From JAQGMV01 sp035626595 (GTDB lineage: Bacteria > Pseudomonadota > Gammaproteobacteria > Burkholderiales > SG8-41): a DNA stretch of 64,000 bases. The DNA is taken from positions 5,593-69,592 of the forward strand of contig DASPNJ010000056.1 in assembly GCA_035626595.1 (NCBI GenBank), read 5' to 3'. The notes beneath the pieces are model-generated. The model had not been told where the DNA came from and did no database searches. It saw only the letters and a list, made by a program, of their open reading frames with translations. The translations under genes and the position numbers were made by a program. Shown here in pieces: positions 9,270 to 17,834 of the stretch. The first letter of the stretch is position 1; each line of letters opens with the position of its first letter.

Positions 9270-9809
9270 CTACAGCGTTTCGATCGTGTGTTGCTGGTTG
9301 GTGTAGATGCACAGCTCGCCGGCGATCGTGAGCGCGCGCTTCACGATCTCCTCCGCACCGAGATCGGTATTGTCGAGCAGCGCTTTCGCCGCGGCCTGCG
9401 CGTAGGGACCGCCGCTGCCGATCGCGATCAGGCCCTGCTCGGGCTCGAGCACGTCGCCGCTGCCGGTGATGATGAGCGAGGCATCGCGGTCGGCGACCGC
9501 GAGCATCGCCTCGAGCCGTCGCAGGATACGGTCGGTACGCCAGTCCTTGGCGAGCTCGACGGCCGAGCGCGTGAGATTCCCCTGATGCTTCTCGAGCTTC
9601 GCCTCGAAGCGCTCGAACAGCGTGAACGCGTCCGCGGTGCCGCCCGCGAACCCGGCGAGGATGCGGTCCTGATGGAGCCGACGGACCTTGCGCGCGCTCG
9701 CTTTGACGATCACGTTACCGAGCGTCACCTGACCGTCGCCGCCGAGCGCAACGGTCTTGCCGCGACGAACGGAAAGGATGGTCGTGCCGTGAAAGGTGGT
9801 TTCGCTCAT
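9270..9809 (-). CDS. hslV: ATP-dependent protease peptidase subunit HslV
   Basis: HslV (ClpQ) is the threonine peptidase of the HslUV protease. The product is 179 residues from the ATG at 9809. Its mature form should begin at the Thr of GTTILSVRRG, after an 8-residue propeptide MSETTFHG. A short propeptide ending in FHG is common in beta-proteobacterial HslV. GGDGQVTLGN, KVRRL and the GSGGPYAQAAA segment match the family. It is the promoter-proximal gene of hslVU. Confidence 0.97.
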   Translation of the reverse strand: MSETTFHGTTILSVRRGKTVALGGDGQVTLGNVIVKASARKVRRLHQDRILAGFAGGTADAFTLFERFEAKLEKHQGNLTRSAVELAKDWRTDRILRRLEAMLAVADRDASLIITGSGDVLEPEQGLIAIGSGGPYAQAAAKALLDNTDLGAEEIVKRALTIAGELCIYTNQQHTIETL

Positions 9810-9913
9810 GGGAATGGGGCTGCGGAGGAGAAAGCCTGCGGGACCCGGGAAAGATGGGGCCGCCGGCCGGTACTTCAATGCCGAATTATAGCGTCCGCGG
9901 CCCCGGCAACGCC

Positions 9914-11809
9914 TCAGAGCTCGAGCGCGACCTCGATGCGCACGCGGCGTCCGCGACCGGGAAATCCGATGAACTGCTCGTGGTTTCGATCGAGCAGATT
10001 GTCGAGCCCGAGCGCGACGCGCACGCCGCGCAGGGTATACGCCACCGACGCATCGACGAGCAGATATGGAGGCAGGTATGTCGCGCCCGTCGGGATGGAT
10101 GAATCGAACACGCGCCCGACCCACGAGCCGAGGACCGACGCGGTGAGTTGCGGTGTCACGTCGTACGACGCGCTCGAGGTCGCGCGAAACCGCGGGCGGC
10201 TGCGCAGCGCCGGGACCCCGGAGGGTAGCTCGAACTCGAGCCCCGTCGCGCCTGCGGAGACGCGCAGGCGATCGTTTATGCGTGCGTTCGCGGCGACATC
10301 GTAGCCGCTCACTTCGACCGTGGTGCGGTTCACGAGCCGCGGCGGCGGCCCGGCGTCGAAATCGACGAGATCGCGGTACTGCGACCGGAATACCGCCGCG
10401 CGGTACGACAGCGGGCGTGCGTCAGCGTCCGACGCCACGCTCACTTCCAGCGTACGGCTGCGCTCGGGCACCAGGCCCGGATTGCCGACGAGCGGGTGAC
10501 CGAGCGCGAAGAAGCTGGGCGGCTTGAAACCCGTACCGTAGTTGACGGCGAGGGTGGCCGCCGCAGCCGCGCGGTATCGAAGACCCGTCTGAAACGTCGT
10601 GTGCGTGCCGTGCGCATCCGTCGCGTCCGCGCGCACGCCGGCCTGCGCGCTCACGGCGCCGGTGATTTTCGCCCGCGCTTCCGAAAACAACGAACGCGTA
10701 TCGCGCTCGAGCGCGAAGTTCGCGGGCATCTGCACCGGACCGAAAAAGAGCGTGCTCAGCACGTCGCCCTGCTCGCGTTCGTATTGCGCGCCGACGAGCG
10801 CCTGCGTGCCGGCGGCCTCGCCGAATGCGGCGATCGCACCGGCCGCCCAGCGGCGGTAGCGCGAAGCCGATGACGTTCGCGGCAGACCGAACGGGTCGCG
10901 CACGCCCGGCGCGACGCCAGGCGATTCGAGATCCGCATCCTGCTCGAAGAGATTCGAGTACAGCCGCAGCGAGCCCCAGCGCGTCGGCAGCTCGCCGCCA
11001 AGCGCGGCGATGACGCCGTCGGTGTCGCGCCGTTCGAGCTCCCGTAGAACCGCCAGACGCGGGCCGCCGCTATCCTCGGGGAAAGCGCCGCTCTCGTGAC
11101 GCTGGAGGCGCACCCACGCGTTCGCCGAAAACGCCGCAGGATCTCCCGCGTCGAGCCGCAGCGTACCCGTGCGAAGCCGCGCGAACGCATCACCGGACCT
11201 GTGCCCGTCGTTCAGCGTCGCGCCGGACGCCGTGAGCGCCACGCCATCCGATACCACCGTGCCGCTCGCGAATACCGTGCGAAAGCCGTCCCCGCCGATC
11301 CCGCCGCCGAGGCGCACGCGGTTCTCGCGCGGTACGCGCGTAATCAGGTTCAGCACGCCGGCCATCGCGTCCGCGCCATAGATCGCCGAGGACGCGCCGG
11401 GAAGGACCTCCACGCGCGCGATCGTCCGCGGGTCGATGAGCGAGAGATCGATGCCGCCGCCGCGCGGATTCGTCGGATCGCTCACTTTGACGCCATCGAT
11501 CATCACCGCGGTGTGGCTGGGATCCGCACCCCGCAGATACACCGCCGCGAAACCGCCGGGCGCTCCCGGCTGATCGACGTACAGGGTGGCCGTATTGCGC
11601 AGAAGCTGCGGCAGATTGGCAGCCGCGCGGCTCCTCACCTCGGCTTGCGGAATGACGACGACCGACTGCGACACCGGCGCTTCCGACTGCGGCAGGTGCG
11701 TGCCGGTCACGACCACCGGCTGCAGCATCGGCGGCTCGGCGGCGTGCGCGTGTGTTGCGCAGGCGATCATCGCCGCCGCAGCGACGGCGACGGCACTGCG
11801 CTTACGCAA
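9914..11809 (-). CDS. TonB-dependent outer-membrane receptor (BtuB-like)
   Basis: This 631-residue receptor should carry a scarce solute across the outer membrane using TonB energy. From a TTG start at 11809 it has a clear signal peptide (MRKRSAVAVAAAAMIACA, cut after AHA) and a TonB-box-like QPVVVTGTH. The plug domain has YLRGADPSHTAVMIDGVKV and SSAIYGADAMAGVLNLIT, and a C-terminal beta-barrel ends in LEL. The size and plug are closest to the BtuB branch, but there is no cobalamin riboswitch upstream. It starts 2 bases after the cytochrome gene, so its substrate may be linked to that quinoprotein system. The substrate is unproven. Confidence 0.85.
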   Translation of the reverse strand: MRKRSAVAVAAAAMIACATHAHAAEPPMLQPVVVTGTHLPQSEAPVSQSVVVIPQAEVRSRAAANLPQLLRNTATLYVDQPGAPGGFAAVYLRGADPSHTAVMIDGVKVSDPTNPRGGGIDLSLIDPRTIARVEVLPGASSAIYGADAMAGVLNLITRVPRENRVRLGGGIGGDGFRTVFASGTVVSDGVALTASGATLNDGHRSGDAFARLRTGTLRLDAGDPAAFSANAWVRLQRHESGAFPEDSGGPRLAVLRELERRDTDGVIAALGGELPTRWGSLRLYSNLFEQDADLESPGVAPGVRDPFGLPRTSSASRYRRWAAGAIAAFGEAAGTQALVGAQYEREQGDVLSTLFFGPVQMPANFALERDTRSLFSEARAKITGAVSAQAGVRADATDAHGTHTTFQTGLRYRAAAAATLAVNYGTGFKPPSFFALGHPLVGNPGLVPERSRTLEVSVASDADARPLSYRAAVFRSQYRDLVDFDAGPPPRLVNRTTVEVSGYDVAANARINDRLRVSAGATGLEFELPSGVPALRSRPRFRATSSASYDVTPQLTASVLGSWVGRVFDSSIPTGATYLPPYLLVDASVAYTLRGVRVALGLDNLLDRNHEQFIGFPGRGRRVRIEVALEL

Positions 11810-11811
11810 CG

Positions 11812-12204
11812 TCAGCCGCCTTTCGCCTGCGGGTTGCGGTCTTTGGGGTAGTGGTGGCGCAGGTAAACGATGTAATTCAGGAGATCGTCGAGCTCGGCGT
11901 CGCTCAACTGATCCTCGCTGAATGCGGGCATCGCGCCGAGGCCGACGCGGGTCTGCAGACGCATCAGGAATTTCGGCAGCGGCTTGTCGTTGAACGGCGG
12001 CGCGAGGCCGCCTTCGCCTTCGAGGTGGCACTTGTAGCAGTGCCGGTCGAACAGGAGCCGCCCGCGCTCGAGCGCGGGGTCGGTGAGCGTCATCGGCCCG
12101 ACGAGCGGTTCCGAACGCTTCACCGGATGGCATGCCGCCAGCGTCGCAGCCAGGGCGACGATCATCGCGCCCGCGGCTGCGCGATTCGCAAATATCCGTT
12201 TCAC
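11812..12204 (-). CDS. Lipoprotein c-type cytochrome (monoheme)
   Basis: A 130-residue electron carrier. The GTG start at 12204 is supported by a GGAGG six bases upstream and by the overlap with the dehydrogenase stop (GTGA). The signal peptide ends in a lipobox, TLAAC, so the protein should be anchored to a membrane. One heme site is seen, CYKCH near residue 54, with MPAF as the likely Met ligand region. Its position directly after the sorbosone-dehydrogenase-like gene suggests it accepts electrons from that enzyme. Confidence 0.85.
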   Translation of the reverse strand: MKRIFANRAAAGAMIVALAATLAACHPVKRSEPLVGPMTLTDPALERGRLLFDRHCYKCHLEGEGGLAPPFNDKPLPKFLMRLQTRVGLGAMPAFSEDQLSDAELDDLLNYIVYLRHHYPKDRNPQAKGG

Positions 12205-13670
12205 GATGCACCTCCGCGCGCCACGCGCCACAGCACGCCGGTGCGCTGCTGCGGCTTCGGCCCCATCTTGTCCATCAGCATGATGCCGAAATCGACGATG
12301 TACAACGCATTGCCCGAGGGATCGAAGCGCAGGCCCACAGGCCGCTCGATGCCGGCGCTGCCGATCTTGCTCGCAGGGCCGCTTTTGTCGCTTCGGTTGA
12401 CGACGAAATCCTCGATGCGACCGCTTTTGACGTCGACGCGGATCACGCGAAAGCCGACGGGGTGCAGCGATTTCCCCGTTTCCGGCGCCTGATCGCCGAA
12501 CTCCGCGATGAACGCCTGGCCGACGTGGCCGAAGCTCGCGGACCGCGAGAAGTCGATGCCGTTGGATGACGAATGCACGCCGAGTGAGGCAACCGGCTGC
12601 GGCGGCTTACCCGGCGGCTTCGCGAGCACGAGCTGAGGGATGCCTTTCATCGGCACCTTGTAGAACTCCTGGTTGATGGGCTTGCCTTCGGAATAGTCGG
12701 GCCAGCCGTACCACGCGCCGGGCGTCACACGCCACAGCACGTCGGGCGTTCCCCACACCGGCCGGCTGCCGCGGTCGTCGTAGCCGTTGTCGGTCGCGTA
12801 GAGCTGACCGTCGGGGGCGAACGCGAGCCCGAAGGGGTTGCGGAAACCCCATGCGACGAGCTCCGGCGCGCCGCCGCCGGGTGCGACTTTCATGATCGCG
12901 CCGCTGCACGGGATCTGCCCTTTGATCACCTGCCCCGGCTGGGTCGTCGTGCCGAACGGCACGAAGGCGCCGGTTGGCGTGCGCGGGAGATCGGGCGCGA
13001 GCGGAACGTCCTTCGTCTCGTAGTTCACACCGGCGAGCGTGACATCGCGGCACGGGATGTCGTGGAACTTCGGAAAGCGCTTGAGCCAGCCGAATTTGAG
13101 ATTGTCCTCGCCGACCACCGCCGAATTGGTCGCGGTGCCTTGCCCGAAGTAGATCGCGCCGTCGGGGCCGATCGCGGGGCCGTTCGTGTGGTGATCGCCC
13201 TGGCCCGGCAGGTTCTCCAAAATCGGCGCGATCTTACCGTCCGGCGTGATGCGCAAGATGCGGCCGCCTTGCATCTGGCCGCCTTCAGCGACGTAGAAGG
13301 CGCCGTTCGCGTACGCGACTCCGGTCCACGGGCCGTTGTTGCTGCCGCGTGCGACTTCGGTGGTGGTGCCATCCTTGTTCACGCGCACGAGCCGCGGTGT
13401 CGTGAAAACCTCTCCATACGAATAGCCGGCTTCCACGACGTGCGGGATGCCGCTGGCATCGAACGCCACCCCCGTCGGAAAGGTGAAGCCGGTCGCGACG
13501 GCTTCGATCCGGTAGCCCGCCGGTACGGCGACGTCCGCCGGGTCCACCTTGCGCGGCAGGGTGGCACTGGCCTTTTCACCCCCACCGGACGAGGGCCGCA
13601 CGTTATAGCAGCCGGACAGCGTAAATATTGCAGCCGCCGCTGCCACTGCGGCGGAACGCATCGCGCTCAT
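12201..13670 (-). CDS. PQQ-dependent sugar dehydrogenase-like lipoprotein (sorbosone/glucose dehydrogenase family)
   Basis: A 489-residue beta-propeller protein of the COG2133 type, whose better-known members oxidise sugars with a PQQ cofactor. It has a lipobox (TLSGC near residue 21), so it is probably an anchored periplasmic protein. Family features are DHHTNGPAIGPDGAIYFGQG near 150, then GFRNPFGLAFAPDGQLYATD near 275, followed by GWPDY. The stop overlaps the start of the lipoprotein cytochrome c by 4 bases, and a TonB-dependent receptor follows. The actual substrate cannot be read from sequence, and some relatives may not bind PQQ. Confidence 0.8.
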   Translation of the reverse strand: MSAMRSAAVAAAAAIFTLSGCYNVRPSSGGGEKASATLPRKVDPADVAVPAGYRIEAVATGFTFPTGVAFDASGIPHVVEAGYSYGEVFTTPRLVRVNKDGTTTEVARGSNNGPWTGVAYANGAFYVAEGGQMQGGRILRITPDGKIAPILENLPGQGDHHTNGPAIGPDGAIYFGQGTATNSAVVGEDNLKFGWLKRFPKFHDIPCRDVTLAGVNYETKDVPLAPDLPRTPTGAFVPFGTTTQPGQVIKGQIPCSGAIMKVAPGGGAPELVAWGFRNPFGLAFAPDGQLYATDNGYDDRGSRPVWGTPDVLWRVTPGAWYGWPDYSEGKPINQEFYKVPMKGIPQLVLAKPPGKPPQPVASLGVHSSSNGIDFSRSASFGHVGQAFIAEFGDQAPETGKSLHPVGFRVIRVDVKSGRIEDFVVNRSDKSGPASKIGSAGIERPVGLRFDPSGNALYIVDFGIMLMDKMGPKPQQRTGVLWRVARGGAS

Positions 13671-13815
13671 CGTTCGATTCTCCTCATGTCGAGCACGTCG
13701 GCTTGTGCTCTCCGATTGCCGGCGAAGCGCTTTTGCAAGGCGGATGCCGCGTCAGGAGTAATGGCTTTCCCAGCGACGATGCGCTCTTCGCGTCCGCCGC
13801 CGCATGCGGCTACGC

Positions 13816-14640
13816 TCAGGACACGCCTTCGAGCCTGAACACGATCGGCACGAGCACGTGCGCTTCGACCGGCTGCCCGCCCCGGCGCGCAGGCACGAAT
13901 CGCCATGACTTCACCGCGTCCAGCGCGGCCTGGTCGAGCGCCGCAGAGCCGCTGCTTTTTTCGAGATCGATCGAAGCCGCGGCGCCCTCACGCGTGACGA
14001 GCACCTTCAGCAGCACCGTGCCCTGCTCGCCGCGACGGCGGGCGCTGACCGGATAGCGCGGCGGCGGGTTGCGCAGGTACGCCGCGTTGAAAACGGGCGG
14101 CGTGTTTTGCTCGAAAGCATCGCCGCCCTTCGCCACGCGCCCTGCATCGCGTGACGGCCCAGCCGAGGGCCCGCCAGCGGCGCCCGGCGCCGCCGTCGCG
14201 CGTGGTTCGGGCGCCGCCGGAGCCGGAACGCTCGGCGGCGCCGCAGGCGCCGCCACCGGCGTCGGCTCGGTCGCGGTCGGCGCCGGCAGCGCGAGCACCG
14301 GCGGAGGATCCGGTGCGGCGATCACGCGGGGGGACTCGCGCGGAGGCCGTGCAGCCTTTTTTTCCGGCGCAGCGGCTTTCGTCTTCCGCTCGGGCGGCCT
14401 CACGCGCGGCGGCGGGGATGGCGGAGCAGCCGCCGGCGCGCTGGCGATCACTCGCGGCGGCTCGAGCCGTTGCAGCGTCACCTCCAGCGCCTCGACGGTC
14501 ACGACCGGGCGTATCCATCCGGGAAGCGCGAGCAGCAGTGCCGCGTGCAGTGCGAGGCTCCCGCAGACGAACAGCGCGAACGCGCGCGGCGAGGCCGTTC
14601 GCACGGATGGATCGATGCTCGGCATGGACAATGCGCTCAT
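13816..14640 (-). CDS. tonB: Energy transducer TonB family protein
   Basis: TonB transmits proton-motive force from ExbBD to outer-membrane receptors. The 274-residue product has one membrane segment (about residues 22-42, FALFVCGSLALHAALLLALP) and a long Pro/Ala/Lys-rich periplasmic spacer. The C-terminal TonB fold has YPVSARRRGEQGTVLLKVLV and ALDAVKSWRFVPARRGGQPV. The start could be ATG 14640 or ATG 14625; neither has a clear ribosome site. It lies just upstream of the receptor operon and no exbB/exbD are nearby, so it probably uses ExbBD encoded elsewhere. Confidence 0.9.
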   Translation of the reverse strand: MSALSMPSIDPSVRTASPRAFALFVCGSLALHAALLLALPGWIRPVVTVEALEVTLQRLEPPRVIASAPAAAPPSPPPRVRPPERKTKAAAPEKKAARPPRESPRVIAAPDPPPVLALPAPTATEPTPVAAPAAPPSVPAPAAPEPRATAAPGAAGGPSAGPSRDAGRVAKGGDAFEQNTPPVFNAAYLRNPPPRYPVSARRRGEQGTVLLKVLVTREGAAASIDLEKSSGSAALDQAALDAVKSWRFVPARRGGQPVEAHVLVPIVFRLEGVS

Positions 14641-14695
14641 CGCACGGGAAATGCACCCGGCATGCCGCCCGAAGTTTAGTGCGAGCGGCGGCTGT

Positions 14696-15454
14696 TCAAT
14701 GCAGGAACACGGCCGGCAGCGTGACCGTGACGATGCCGGCCGCAATCAGCACGATCTGCCAGACAGTGCTTCGGGTGTCCATCGCCCGGTGCAGACCCGG
14801 GATCAGATCGGCGACCGCGATGTAGATAAAGCTCGCCGCGGCGAGCGCGAGGATGTAGGGCACGACGTATTGCGCGTTGCCGAGCGCGAGATATCCTGCG
14901 ATGCCGCCTACCACCGCCATCGCGCTCGAGGCAAGATTGAGCGCAAGCGCGCGCGAGCGCGACAGCCCGCAGTCGAGCAGGACCATGAAGTCGCCGACTT
15001 CCTGGGGCACCTCGTGCGCGACGAGCGCCACGGCCGCGGCAACGCCGAGCACCGGGTCGGTAACGAACGCCGAGGCGATCAGCACACCGTCGACGAAGTT
15101 GTGAAAGCCGTCGCCGATGATGATCAGCGTCGCGACCGGCTTCACATGCGTGTGGGCTTCCTCGTGGCCCGCATGCACGTGCTGGTGGCGGTGACGCCAC
15201 AGCGCCGCCTTTTCCAGCAGGAAAAATCCGAGCAGGCCTGCGAGCGTCGCCGCGAACAGCCCTTCGATGCTTTCCGCCTGCCTGAATGCCTCCGGCAGCA
15301 GGTGCAGGAACGCGGCGCCGAGCATCGCGCCCACCGCGTAGCTCACCATTCGCGAGACCATCGTCGAGAGCGCGGTGAACGACAGGAATGCCGCCGCCGA
15401 GATGCTCAGCACGCCGCCCAGCAGCGTGGCGCAGATGATCCAGAGCAGAGTCAC
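14696..15454 (-). CDS. ZIP family divalent metal transporter
   Basis: An inner-membrane metal (zinc/iron type) importer of 252 residues from GTG 15454 (VTLLWIICATLLGG). About eight membrane segments are predicted. The metal-site motifs of ZIP helices IV and V are intact: GDGFHNFVDGVLIAS and AHEVPQEVGDFMVLL. A His-rich cytoplasmic loop (HRHQHVHAGHEEAHTHV) sits between helices III and IV, as usual. It is followed by tonB and preceded by an ABC permease, which suggests a small metal-handling locus. Confidence 0.93.
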   Translation of the reverse strand: MTLLWIICATLLGGVLSISAAAFLSFTALSTMVSRMVSYAVGAMLGAAFLHLLPEAFRQAESIEGLFAATLAGLLGFFLLEKAALWRHRHQHVHAGHEEAHTHVKPVATLIIIGDGFHNFVDGVLIASAFVTDPVLGVAAAVALVAHEVPQEVGDFMVLLDCGLSRSRALALNLASSAMAVVGGIAGYLALGNAQYVVPYILALAAASFIYIAVADLIPGLHRAMDTRSTVWQIVLIAAGIVTVTLPAVFLH

Positions 15455-15584
15455 CGGCGCGCCGCCGCCGTATCGGTGCGCGTCCGGCGCTCGCGTTCGA
15501 AGCCTGTGCGTGGATTGGGGAACGGCATGAGGGCCGCAATTAAACCATTCGCGGCGAGGCCAATGCAAAAAATGGCGTCAGTCC

Positions 15585-16796
15585 CTACCCGCGTGCGAGC
15601 GTCGCCGCGATATCCACTTCGTGCGCACGCCATGCCGGCAGCAGCGCGGTGATCGTCCCGAGCAGCAGCGTGGCGAGCACGATCAAGGGTTCGCCGGGGT
15701 GCCAGCGCATTCCTGTGACCGACACCTGCTCCGCCTGATGCAGCGCGAGCCCGAGCACCGACGTGAGGGCGTGGCCGAGCGCGAGGCCGAGCAGGGCGCC
15801 GGCGAAGGCGAGCACGAAACCTTCGAACAGAAGCAGGCCCATGATGCGCTCGCGCGTGGCGCCGAGCGTACGCATCACCGCCAGATCGTACCGACGCTCG
15901 CTCAGGCTGCCGTAGAGCGCGATGAACATCGACAGCACGGCCGAGGCGATCAGCACGACGGCGAAGATGCGGATGAGGTCGGTCGATATCGCGAGAATGC
16001 CGTGCATGCGAGCCGAGTGCTCCGCCGGGGACGCAGCCTGGAGATGCGGGTAGGCCGCGACGACGTAGGGCACCTCTCGCGCCACGTGGCTCACGTCGTA
16101 CTGGAGCAGCAGCGCGTTGACGGTTCTCGGGTCCGCCGGCGGCTCCGCGATGAGGCCGTATTCATCGGGCCGCGGCTTCGCAGGGTGCAGGGTCCAGTAG
16201 CTTTCCAGACCCGTCAGGATGAGACCGTCGAGGACGCTGCCGGTACGCTCGAGAACGCCGACGATGCGGTAGTCGTGCTCGGGATGCGCTATGCCCGACG
16301 CGCCCGTCACCGCGTGCACCGGCTCGAACGTCGAGCCGATCTCGGGGCGCAGCCGCAGCGCGACGTCGGCGCCGACGACCGCTTCCAGCGGCTTCCCCCA
16401 CAACCGCCCGCGCGCGAGCCGCGCCCCATGCAGCGCGACGTAGTCATGGCTGGTCCCGACGATGCGAAAGCCGAAGTAATGATCGCCGAACGCGAGCGGT
16501 ATCGCCCTGCGCACGCCGCGGTGCGCGGCGATCTCCTGCGCTTCGCTCCAGCTCATGCTGCCGCCGGGCTCGTCGAGGGCGTATACGGCGGCAAGGATGA
16601 GCTGCGTCTCGCTGCCTTTGGCGCCGACGACGAGGTCGATCCCGTGCGCGTCACGCCGGATGCGCTCCTCGAGCTGCGAACCGGTGAGGAGCAGCAGCGT
16701 GACCGCCCCGACGGCGAACGCCAGCAGAACGACGTTGAGCAGCGTGCTCGAGCGGCGTTTACGCAGATACGCGAAGCTGATGCGCGCCAGTGTCAT
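15585..16796 (-). CDS. ABC transporter permease, MacB/FtsX type
   Basis: A 403-residue inner-membrane permease with one N-terminal membrane segment (about residues 18-40), a large periplasmic domain and three C-terminal membrane segments (FtsX domain). The start MTLARISFAYLRKRRSST overlaps the ATPase stop by 4 bases (ATGA). GIDLVVGAKGSETQL and the periplasmic domain recall the permease found beside metal-regulated genes in pseudomonads (a family resemblance from memory). The substrate is unknown; lipoprotein release or peptide export are alternatives. Confidence 0.85.
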   Translation of the reverse strand: MTLARISFAYLRKRRSSTLLNVVLLAFAVGAVTLLLLTGSQLEERIRRDAHGIDLVVGAKGSETQLILAAVYALDEPGGSMSWSEAQEIAAHRGVRRAIPLAFGDHYFGFRIVGTSHDYVALHGARLARGRLWGKPLEAVVGADVALRLRPEIGSTFEPVHAVTGASGIAHPEHDYRIVGVLERTGSVLDGLILTGLESYWTLHPAKPRPDEYGLIAEPPADPRTVNALLLQYDVSHVAREVPYVVAAYPHLQAASPAEHSARMHGILAISTDLIRIFAVVLIASAVLSMFIALYGSLSERRYDLAVMRTLGATRERIMGLLLFEGFVLAFAGALLGLALGHALTSVLGLALHQAEQVSVTGMRWHPGEPLIVLATLLLGTITALLPAWRAHEVDIAATLARG

Positions 16797-17431
16797 TGGC
16801 GTCGAGGCAGCACGTACTGATTGCCGAAACGCGAATGGATACGCTGATCGTGCGTCGCGATCACGAGCGTCGCGCGGCACGCCTTCGCCTGCGTCTCCAG
16901 CAGATCGAGTGTCTGCGCGCAGCGCTCGTCGTCGAGGTTCGACGTCGGCTCATCGGCGAGGAGGAGCGTGGGCCGGTTCACGACGGCGCGCGCGACGGCT
17001 ACCCGCTGCTGCTGGCCGAACGAGAGCTCGTGCGGAAAAGCATCCGCTCGATCCGCGAGGCCGAGATCGGCGAGCACCTCGTTCACCCGGCCGGCGTTGC
17101 GCTCGACGCGCGAGAAGTACTGCGCGATCGCGACGTTATCGCGAACCGTGAGGCTGTCCACGAGATGCAATTGCTGGAGCACGATGCCGACGTGGCGGCC
17201 GCGAAAGCGGTCGAGCTCGCGCGCCTTCATGCGGGTCAACCGCTGTCCGGAGACGAGCACGTCGCCGAAGCTCGGCTTGAGAATCCCGGCGAGGATGTGC
17301 AGGAGCGTCGTCTTGCCGCTGCCCGACGGTCCGAGCACCAGCCAGTGCTCCCCCTGCTCCGCGAGCCAGTCGCGTATCTGCAGCACGTCGGCGCCGTCGT
17401 ACGCGTGGCGCAGGTCGCGGATCTGGAACAT
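16793..17431 (-). CDS. ABC transporter ATP-binding protein, LolD/MacB type
   Basis: The 212-residue ATPase energises the overlapping permease. Walker A is GPSGSGKTTLL near residue 34, the Q-loop contains VLQQLHLVDSLTV, the signature is LSFGQQQRVAVARA near 137, Walker B is LLLADEPTSNLD, and the switch His is in IATHD. The size and signature are those of the LolD/MacB family that works with FtsX-type permeases. Its start lies 60 bases from the divergent yidD, with a perfect palindrome between them. Confidence 0.92.
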   Translation of the reverse strand: MFQIRDLRHAYDGADVLQIRDWLAEQGEHWLVLGPSGSGKTTLLHILAGILKPSFGDVLVSGQRLTRMKARELDRFRGRHVGIVLQQLHLVDSLTVRDNVAIAQYFSRVERNAGRVNEVLADLGLADRADAFPHELSFGQQQRVAVARAVVNRPTLLLADEPTSNLDDERCAQTLDLLETQAKACRATLVIATHDQRIHSRFGNQYVLPRRQ

Positions 17432-17448
17432 GGAGAGAAATTGGCGTC

Positions 17449-17480
17449 GGAGTAAGATTTCGCGGCGCGAATCTTACTCC
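17449..17480. repeat. Perfect 11-base inverted repeat between ABC ATPase and yidD
   Basis: GGAGTAAGATT at 17449-17459 is mirrored by AATCTTACTCC at 17470-17480 with a 10-base centre. The flanks (GGCGTC before, CACCCG after) resemble the dispersed GTCGGAGTA palindromes found in many proteobacteria, and a related hairpin follows ilvA at 46654-46702. It could be a mobile REP-like element, or an operator for the divergent genes. Confidence 0.7.
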
Positions 17481-17490
17481 CACCCGATTC

Positions 17491-17709
17491 ATGAAACGCC
17501 TGCTGCTCGCGTTGATCGCCGGTTATCGCCTGCTGGTGAGTCCGTTCCTCGGCGCGAACTGCCGCTTCTATCCCACGTGCTCGGCGTACGCAGCCGAAGC
17601 CATCGAGACGCATGGCGCACTGCGCGGCGCGTGGCTTGCCGTCAAGCGCATCACGAAGTGCCACCCGTGGCACCCCGGCGGCGTCGATCCGGTGCCGCCG
17701 CGGAGGTAG
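17491..17709 (+). CDS. yidD: Membrane protein insertion efficiency factor YidD
   Basis: YidD helps YidC insert membrane proteins. The 72-residue product has the family hallmarks: an N-terminal amphipathic helix LLLALIAGYRLLVSPFLG, then CRFYPTCSAYA with its conserved cysteines, and CHPWHPGGVDPVP. It is normally located between rnpA and yidC; here it stands alone next to an ABC transporter, so it has been moved or duplicated. Confidence 0.95.
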   Translation: MKRLLLALIAGYRLLVSPFLGANCRFYPTCSAYAAEAIETHGALRGAWLAVKRITKCHPWHPGGVDPVPPRR

Positions 17710-17744
17710 CGCCGCTCGCCTTCGGCTCGGGGCCTGGGCGCTAC

Positions 17745-17794
17745 ACGAACAGAGAGAAACCTTCCACGGTTTCCCTCCGTAACCTCCCTTCCCC
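17745..17794 (+). repeat. Hairpin element, copy B (after yidD)
   Basis: ACGAACAGAGAGAAACC pairs with GGTTTCCCTC and is followed by the tail CCGTAACCTCCCTTCC. A second hairpin, GTAGCGCC...GGCGCTAC, precedes it at about 17706-17744. It is oriented with yidD and forms a tandem with copy C. Confidence 0.75.
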
Positions 17795-17834
17795 CATGGA
17801 ACGCCCGGGCTGCCATCGGCAGCCCGCCTCGGCC

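Noticed and set aside
11810..13900. Cobalamin riboswitch for the BtuB-like receptor
   Set aside because: I found no B12-box-like or aptamer layout before the receptor, the cytochrome or the dehydrogenase genes.
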